NCBI RefSeq assembly: GCF_000304335.1 | Contig: NZ_CAJF01000026.1 | Span: 1 to 60,469, forward strand | From: Microbacterium yannicii PS01 | GTDB taxonomy: Bacteria; Actinomycetota; Actinomycetes; Actinomycetales; Microbacteriaceae | DNA length: 60,469 nucleotides | Direction: 5' to 3' | In this document: positions 55,907-60,469 of the stretch, one piece after another | How positions within the stretch are numbered: position 1 is the stretch's first letter | Layout: every line of letters begins with the position of its first letter | Made by a program: the position numbers and the translations under genes | The notes under the pieces: model-generated | Told to the model about the DNA's origin: nothing | Databases searched by the model: none | The model's input: only the letters and a program-made list of their open reading frames with translations

Positions 55907-58105
55907 ATGCCCAAGAACAAGAAGCCCGCCGGCGGACGCGCCGCCAAGAACTTCGAGCCGCGCTACGGCGCCAAGACGAGCTACCAGGACCGCAAGCGCC
56001 GTCCGGGGGAGTCCTCGGAAGGCAAGCCGGGCAGCAAGAGCCCGACGCACCGCGGACACCGCGTGGAATCCGTGGATGCCGCCCCGAAGCGTCGCTGGAG
56101 CGCGCAGGAGAAGGTCGGCCGGGACGAAGCACGCGGCATCCGCACGCACGCACACGACGATCGTCCCCGTCGGGACGACCGCCCGGCCCGTTCGTACGAC
56201 GATCGTCCTGCTCGTTCCTACGACGACCGTCCTCGGCGCGACGACCGCCCCGCTCGCTCGTACGACGACCGTCCCCGCCGCGACGACCGCCAGGCTCGCT
56301 CGTACGGCGACCGGCCCGCTCGTTCGTACGATGACCGTCCCCGCCGGGATGATCGTCCGGCTCGTTCGTACGATGAGCGGCCCGCTCGTTCGTACGATGA
56401 CCGTCCCCGTCGGGATGACCGTTCCGCCCGTTCATACGATGACCGGCCGCGTCGGGATGCCGGGGACCGCGGTGCCCGCGATGCCGGTGCCCCGCGGCTC
56501 GACCGTGTCGACCGCGACAACCGTCGGTCGTTCGGCGACGCGCGTCCGTCCTACCGGGGCGACGACCGCCGCTCCTCGTCTTCGGACCGCGGCACCCGCT
56601 CGTATGACCGTCCGGCGCGTTCGTTCGAGGACCGTCCGCGTCGCGACAGCGGCGACCGGCCGCGCCGGGATGATCGTCCGGCTCGTTCGTTCGATGACCG
56701 GCCGCGTCGGGATGACCGTCCGGCTCGTTCGTTCGACGACCGGCCGCGTCGGGATGACCGTCCGGCTCGTTCGTTCGACGACCGTCCCCGCCGCGAGAGC
56801 AGCGACCGTCCTCGCCGCGACAGCGCGCCCAATCGGTCGGATTGGAACCGCCCGGCTCGCACCGCGGCCCACGAAGCGCACGTAGACGTCGTGCACGAGC
56901 GGCTCCAGGCCGAAGCCGTGCAGGCCGGCGAAGTCGAGAACGTGACGTTCGGCGACCTGGGCCTGGGCGAGAACATCGTCCGCACCCTCGTCGACCTCGG
57001 GGCGCATCATCCGTTCCCCATCCAGGCTGCGACGATCACGCCGATCCTCGAGGGCAAGGACGTGCTCGCCCGCGGCCGCACCGGCTCGGGCAAGACGATC
57101 GCCTTCGGCGCACCGCTCGTCGAGAGCGTGCTGCGCTCGCAGGCAGGCGGGCGCCGTGAATTCGGTCGCTCTCCGCGGGCGCTGATCCTCGCGCCGACGC
57201 GCGAGCTCGCGCTGCAGATCGACCGCACCATCCAGCCGATCGCCCGCAGCGTGGGCCTGTTCACCACGCAGATCTACGGCGGCGTGCCCCAGGGCCGCCA
57301 GGTCGGCGCGCTCAAGAAGGGCGTCGACATCATCATCGGCACGCCCGGGCGCATCGAGGACCTCGTCAATCAGGGCAAGCTCGACCTCTCCGAGATCCGC
57401 ATTGCGGTGCTCGACGAGGCCGACCACATGTGCGAGCTCGGCTTCCTCGAGCCGGTGCAGCGCATCCTCCGTCACACGGCCGACGGCAGCCAGAAGCTGC
57501 TGTTCTCGGCGACGCTCGACCGCGAGGTCGCCTCGCTGGTCGACGAGTTCCTCGTCGAGCCCGCCGTCTACGAGGTCGCCGGCGAAGATCAGGACTCCGG
57601 GACGATCGATCACCGAGTGCTCGTCATCGACCACCGCGACAAGACCGAGATCCTGACGTCTCTCGTCGACCGCGACGGGAAGACGCTCGTCTTCGCCCGC
57701 ACGCGGGCGTTCGCCGAGATGCTCGCCGAGCAGCTCGACGATGCCGGCATCCGTGCGCTCGCCCTCCACGGCGACCTCAACCAGGCCAAGCGCACGCGCA
57801 ACCTCGAGCGGCTCACATCGGGCCGCGTCCAGGTGCTGGTGGCGACGGATGTCGCCGCGCGCGGCATCCACGTCGACGACATCGACCTCGTGGTCCAGGC
57901 CGACGCCCCCGACGAGTACAAGACGTATCTGCACCGCTCGGGTCGCACCGGTCGTGCCGGTCGTCAGGGAACCGTGGTGACGCTCATCACCCGCCAGCGC
58001 CGCCGCAAGATGACCGAGCTGCTCGAGCGCGCCGAGATCGACGCGCCGTTCGACGAGGTCCGTCCGGGTGACGACGTCGTGGAGTCGCTGCGCCAGGCGC
58101 AGTGA
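55907..58105 (+). CDS. DEAD-box RNA helicase with Arg/Asp-repeat N-terminus
   Basis: The 732-residue protein begins MPKNKKPAGGRAAKNFEPRYG, followed by repeats of RPRRDDRPARSYDD (about 84-314). The helicase core has the Q motif (HHPFPIQAATI), ARGRTGSGKT, PTRELALQ, GTPGRIEDL, DEAD (VLDEADHM), SAT and HRSGRTGRAGRQG. Such enzymes unwind RNA in ribosome assembly, decay or the cold. The Arg/Asp region is probably disordered and may bind RNA or drive condensates. AGGAAG lies before the ATG. Confidence 0.93.
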   Translation: MPKNKKPAGGRAAKNFEPRYGAKTSYQDRKRRPGESSEGKPGSKSPTHRGHRVESVDAAPKRRWSAQEKVGRDEARGIRTHAHDDRPRRDDRPARSYDDRPARSYDDRPRRDDRPARSYDDRPRRDDRQARSYGDRPARSYDDRPRRDDRPARSYDERPARSYDDRPRRDDRSARSYDDRPRRDAGDRGARDAGAPRLDRVDRDNRRSFGDARPSYRGDDRRSSSSDRGTRSYDRPARSFEDRPRRDSGDRPRRDDRPARSFDDRPRRDDRPARSFDDRPRRDDRPARSFDDRPRRESSDRPRRDSAPNRSDWNRPARTAAHEAHVDVVHERLQAEAVQAGEVENVTFGDLGLGENIVRTLVDLGAHHPFPIQAATITPILEGKDVLARGRTGSGKTIAFGAPLVESVLRSQAGGRREFGRSPRALILAPTRELALQIDRTIQPIARSVGLFTTQIYGGVPQGRQVGALKKGVDIIIGTPGRIEDLVNQGKLDLSEIRIAVLDEADHMCELGFLEPVQRILRHTADGSQKLLFSATLDREVASLVDEFLVEPAVYEVAGEDQDSGTIDHRVLVIDHRDKTEILTSLVDRDGKTLVFARTRAFAEMLAEQLDDAGIRALALHGDLNQAKRTRNLERLTSGRVQVLVATDVAARGIHVDDIDLVVQADAPDEYKTYLHRSGRTGRAGRQGTVVTLITRQRRRKMTELLERAEIDAPFDEVRPGDDVVESLRQAQ
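56157..56850 (+). repeat. Degenerate tandem repeats coding the helicase N-terminal RD region
   Basis: About two dozen imperfect units vary around CGTCGGGATGACCGTCCGGC and TCGTTCGTACGATGAC, mostly 24-45 bp. They encode alternating RPRRDDRPARS(Y/F)DD. All variants keep the frame. Confidence 0.8.
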
Positions 58106-58142
58106 CCCCCGACGCGCGGTCACGCATAGCCACGCGGCCGCC

Positions 58143-58172
58143 GAGCCCGCCGAAGCGACTTTCGGCGGGCTC
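58143..58172. terminator. Terminator hairpin between the helicase and glycosyltransferase genes
   Basis: GAGCCCGCCGAA and TTCGGCGGGCTC form a perfect 12-bp stem with a 6-nt loop between convergent genes. The arm matches the variant REP arm at 17978-17992, so this terminator is probably REP-derived. Confidence 0.8.
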
Positions 58173-58181
58173 CGCAGACAC

Positions 58182-59459
58182 CTAGGCGGCCGCGAACTCC
58201 TCGAGCAGCTCGGCTGCGCGCGGCGCCCCGCCGAGAGAGTTCAGCTGCGTCGCGACGCGGGCCGCCGCGTCCCGGAACGACGGATCAGAGGTGACGCGCG
58301 CGAACGCGCGCGCCAACTGAGCGGACGACGGCGTGCCTGTGCGCAGGTTCACGCCCGCACCCGCCCACGCGACCCGGGCGGCGATCTCGGGCTTGTCGAG
58401 GTCACCACCGGCGATGACCAACGGGATGCCGTGGGCGAGGGCCGCGAGCGTGCTGCCCCAGCCGCCGTTGGTGATCATGACGTCAGAGCGAGGCAGCAGT
58501 TCTGCGTACGGCAGGAACCCGCCGACGCGCGTGTTCGACGGCACGGGGAAGGGCAGCTCGTCGCGGCCAGGGACGCCGGTCGAGACCACCAGAAGCAGGT
58601 CGTCCCGATCGCCGAGGGCGTCGAGTGCCGGACGGATCAGGTCGGCGGGGTCGATGTTCTGCGTGCCCTGCGTGATGTGCACGACCGTGCGGCCGTCGAG
58701 GTCGCCCCACCACGTGGGCAGATCCGCCGGCCCGGCACGCGATGCCAGCTGCCCGACGAACCGCACGCGGTCAGGGTGGCCGCGGCGCTCATAGTCCAGA
58801 AGCGGGCATCCGCTCGCCACGACGAGACGCGCGGAGAAGACCGCCTTCTCGAAGGTGAGGTTCGCCGGGGGCAGTCCCGCCTCGGCGCGCGCCCGGGCCA
58901 GCGGTGCCGTCAGCGGACGACTGAGGAGCGGTACGGCCGCCCGCAGCAGTGCGTCCCTGCTCTTCGTGACGACGTTGCGCCCCGGCGTCAGACCGAGCCC
59001 GCTCGGCGGGCCGTGCGTGACGGCGATGTTGAGGGGCAGAATCGCGACCGTGGCAGCCGGACAGGCCCTCAACTCGGCGAACACGACGACGCCCACGGAC
59101 GTCTCGTCGGCGGCGATCGCATCCCACGGTTCGCGATCGAACTCGGCGGCAAGGTCGCGCGCCTGGGCCGGGGCGGTCGCGATCATGACGTCCTCGAGAT
59201 TGATGAACACCTGCCGAAGACCCTTTCTCCCCACCAGCCGGGGAAAGGTCGTCGACAGGTCGTTCTCGTCGAAGTCGGGAGCCTCCTGCCAGCCGACGAA
59301 GCGGGCGCCGGATGCCTCGACCTTCGCCTGGAACGCCGCTCCGGTGTAGAACCGCACGTCGTGGCCGCGGTTCACCAGGGCCGCCGCCACCGCGCACAAC
59401 GGCGTGACATGACCGGTGAAGGGCATCGCCGAAAGCAGGAACCGGGTCATGGACGACAT
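58182..59459 (-). CDS. GT1 family glycosyltransferase (macrolide glycosyltransferase type)
   Basis: The 425-residue enzyme opens TRFLLSAMPFTGHVTPLCAVAAAL, as in UDP-sugar MGT-type transferases. Its C-terminal domain has VVHITQGTQN, VGGFLPYAELLPRSDVMITNGGWGSTLAALAHGIPLV and GGDLDKPEIA. Such enzymes add sugar to small hydrophobic acceptors and often inactivate antibiotics. The start is ATG at 59459 or 59450; a longer GTG/ATG start lacks family sequence. It shares orientation with the tetR gene 56 bp upstream. Confidence 0.88.
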   Translation of the reverse strand: MSSMTRFLLSAMPFTGHVTPLCAVAAALVNRGHDVRFYTGAAFQAKVEASGARFVGWQEAPDFDENDLSTTFPRLVGRKGLRQVFINLEDVMIATAPAQARDLAAEFDREPWDAIAADETSVGVVVFAELRACPAATVAILPLNIAVTHGPPSGLGLTPGRNVVTKSRDALLRAAVPLLSRPLTAPLARARAEAGLPPANLTFEKAVFSARLVVASGCPLLDYERRGHPDRVRFVGQLASRAGPADLPTWWGDLDGRTVVHITQGTQNIDPADLIRPALDALGDRDDLLLVVSTGVPGRDELPFPVPSNTRVGGFLPYAELLPRSDVMITNGGWGSTLAALAHGIPLVIAGGDLDKPEIAARVAWAGAGVNLRTGTPSSAQLARAFARVTSDPSFRDAAARVATQLNSLGGAPRAAELLEEFAAA

Positions 59460-59515
59460 CGTGCCCCACTCGGAGTCTCGGGGACAGAGGATCCGCAATG
59501 CGGAGCGTGCCTGGA

Positions 59516-60178
59516 TCAGACTGCGCGCGGCATGCCGATCGCCGCGATGAGCCCGGGCTCGGCGCCGAGAGCCCGCAGTCGTGAGCGCAGAGCTGTGGAC
59601 GCGCGCCCGTACGGCTCGGCACTCGAGTACAGCAGGGATCGGGTGTTCGCGGCCTCGAGGAACGACACGAACTCGAAGGTCAGCTGCCGGGCGTCATCGA
59701 GCGCGGGCAGCTGACCGGCTGCGAGCGCGTACTCGATGCTCGCGGTGAGATAGTCCTCCCACTCCGAGCTCGCGGCGATGATCGCGTCGCGCACGGCGCC
59801 GGGCTTGGAGTCGTACTCGACGGACGTCGCCGCGAAGAAGCAGCCCCCGCGGAACACACGATCCCGCGAGTAGTCGAGCCAGTTGGTGAGCAGCACGCAC
59901 ACGCGCGACAGCCCCCGCTCGGTCTCGGCCCGGGCGGGCGCGACCACGGTGTCGATGAAGATCTCGCGCGCTGCCGCGACCACAGCCAGCTGCAGTTGCT
60001 CCTTCGAGCCGAACAGGGTCGCAACGCCGCTCTTGCTGTGGCCCGCGGCATCGGCCAGCCGTCCGATCGTGAGCCCGTCGAGACCGTCGACCGACGCGGT
60101 GTCGACCGCGTGCGCAAGGATGCCGCGACGCGACTCGTCACCTCGCAGTCGACGCCCGTCGATCGATGCTTGTGCCAC
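59516..60178 (-). CDS. TetR family transcriptional regulator
   Basis: The 220-residue repressor has an N-terminal HTH (GILAHAVDTASVDGLDGLTIGRLADAAGHSKSGVATLFGSKEQ, cited as the GLTIGRLADAAGHSKSGV and LFGSKEQ segments) and a helical ligand domain with a GCFFAATSVEYDSKPG segment. TAACCT lies 6 nt before the GTG start. Twin operators lie in the 72-bp gap to the divergent hydrolase-like gene. The likely controlled genes are itself, the glycosyltransferase and that divergent gene. Confidence 0.9.
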   Translation of the reverse strand: MAQASIDGRRLRGDESRRGILAHAVDTASVDGLDGLTIGRLADAAGHSKSGVATLFGSKEQLQLAVVAAAREIFIDTVVAPARAETERGLSRVCVLLTNWLDYSRDRVFRGGCFFAATSVEYDSKPGAVRDAIIAASSEWEDYLTASIEYALAAGQLPALDDARQLTFEFVSFLEAANTRSLLYSSAEPYGRASTALRSRLRALGAEPGLIAAIGMPRAV

Positions 60179-60184
60179 AGGCCC

Positions 60185-60190
60185 AGGTTA
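60185..60190 (-). promoter_or_regulatory. -10 box of leaderless tetR
   Basis: TAACCT lies 6 nt before the GTG at 60178. The nearer operator begins 3 bp upstream. Confidence 0.6.
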
Positions 60191-60192
60191 CC

Positions 60193-60229
60193 GTACGATC
60201 GTTCGTATACATACGTACGATCGTTCGTA
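60193..60229. promoter_or_regulatory. Twin TetR operators between tetR and the divergent gene
   Basis: GTACGATCGTTCGTA occurs twice, at 60193-60207 and 60215-60229, 22 bp apart (two helical turns). Each is an imperfect palindrome (TACGATCG/TTCGTA). The sites flank or overlap both promoter regions; TTGACG at 60233 could be a -35 for the plus-strand gene, although it lies close to that gene's start. Confidence 0.8.
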
Positions 60230-60250
60230 CACTTGACGAGCAGGAGCATC

Positions 60251-60469
60251 ATGGACCTTCCCAGAATTCTCGCCGGCGGCGCGGTGCGCGCGGCGGGAAC
60301 GATCTCCCCGCGGCTCGGAGCCGCCGTCGCGCTTCCGATGTTCATCAAGGTCTCGCCGCCGAGACCGGTGCAGCCTGCTGAGGCCGCGACCATGTGGAAT
60401 GCCCGTCGCCGCAGCATCCGCGTTCCGGGGCTCACCCGGCGCGGCGTCGATGTCGTCGTCTACGAGTGG
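60251..60469 (+). CDS. Divergent gene, truncated at the window end (possible alpha/beta hydrolase)
   Basis: A frame opens at ATG 60251 after AGGAG and stays open to the last base (73 codons). It reads MDLPRILAGGAVRAAGTISP, then APPMFIK-like sequence (ALPMFIKVSPPRPVQP), then RRSIRVPGLTRRGVDVVVYEW. The last part resembles the first beta strands of an alpha/beta hydrolase, but the catalytic region is outside the window. It is likely controlled by the TetR protein. Confidence 0.6.
   Translation, partial: MDLPRILAGGAVRAAGTISPRLGAAVALPMFIKVSPPRPVQPAEAATMWNARRRSIRVPGLTRRGVDVVVYEW

Overview
The window is very GC-rich chromosomal DNA from a Gram-positive actinobacterium, most likely the Microbacteriaceae and probably Microbacterium. 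This is inferred from gene content (DUF3073, sterol-carrier and DUF1761 proteins, a ceb-type cellobiose operon, a dispersed purine pathway), frequent GTG starts, many apparently leaderless genes, and the intergenic hairpin repeat CTGAGCCTGTCGAAG/CTTCGACAGGCTCAG. No rRNA, tRNA, CRISPR array, insertion sequence or prophage was recognised.

Layout. 1-529 holds four copies of a 45-bp hairpin repeat and no convincing gene. 530-8459 (minus strand) is a kdp high-affinity potassium operon with two tiny membrane peptides (one is KdpF), then kdpA, B, C, D, E; kdpD carries a one-base frameshift in a C run. 8673-10549 is sufS-sufU, with a repeat-derived glycine/serine linker inside SufS. 10682-17824 holds a VanZ-RDD protein, an M20 amidohydrolase, a GH13 alpha-glucosidase with its LacI regulator, apt, a 2-hydroxyacid dehydrogenase and a DUF1761 protein. 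18031-18983 is purSQ. 19103-25192 is a cellobiose module (cebEFG, GH1 beta-glucosidase, cebR) behind three operators of the CebR type. 25200-30407 holds a uracil permease, an ABC-2 exporter and a thioredoxin/CcdA pair. 30448-39090 contains purC, purD, purM and purF among small lipid, membrane and unknown genes. 39138-43770 holds a YciI protein, a DUF222-HNH endonuclease, an NTF2-like gene remnant, an MFS transporter, DUF3073 and UspA. 43867-46598 is a regulatory cluster: PadR/DUF4097 with palindromic operators, a divergent TipA-like MerR regulator, and a small membrane protein. 46812-55508 holds an SDR, a DUF7218 protein, topoisomerase IB, two CrcB fluoride channel subunits, an RND transporter with a histidine-rich tail, and two membrane-associated proteins whose frames overlap. 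55907-60469 holds a DEAD-box helicase with an Arg/Asp repeat N-terminus, a glycosyltransferase, and a TetR regulator divergent from a truncated gene at the window edge.

How parts work together. Sugar operators are coupled to LacI-family genes in both carbohydrate loci. The five purine loci supply PurS, PurQ, PurC, PurD, PurM and PurF, and apt provides salvage. Fifteen genes have a TANNNT-like -10 box exactly 6 or 7 nt before their start codon, which indicates leaderless transcripts and fixes several start calls. The CTTCGACAGGCTCAG repeat appears both between genes and inside coding sequence.
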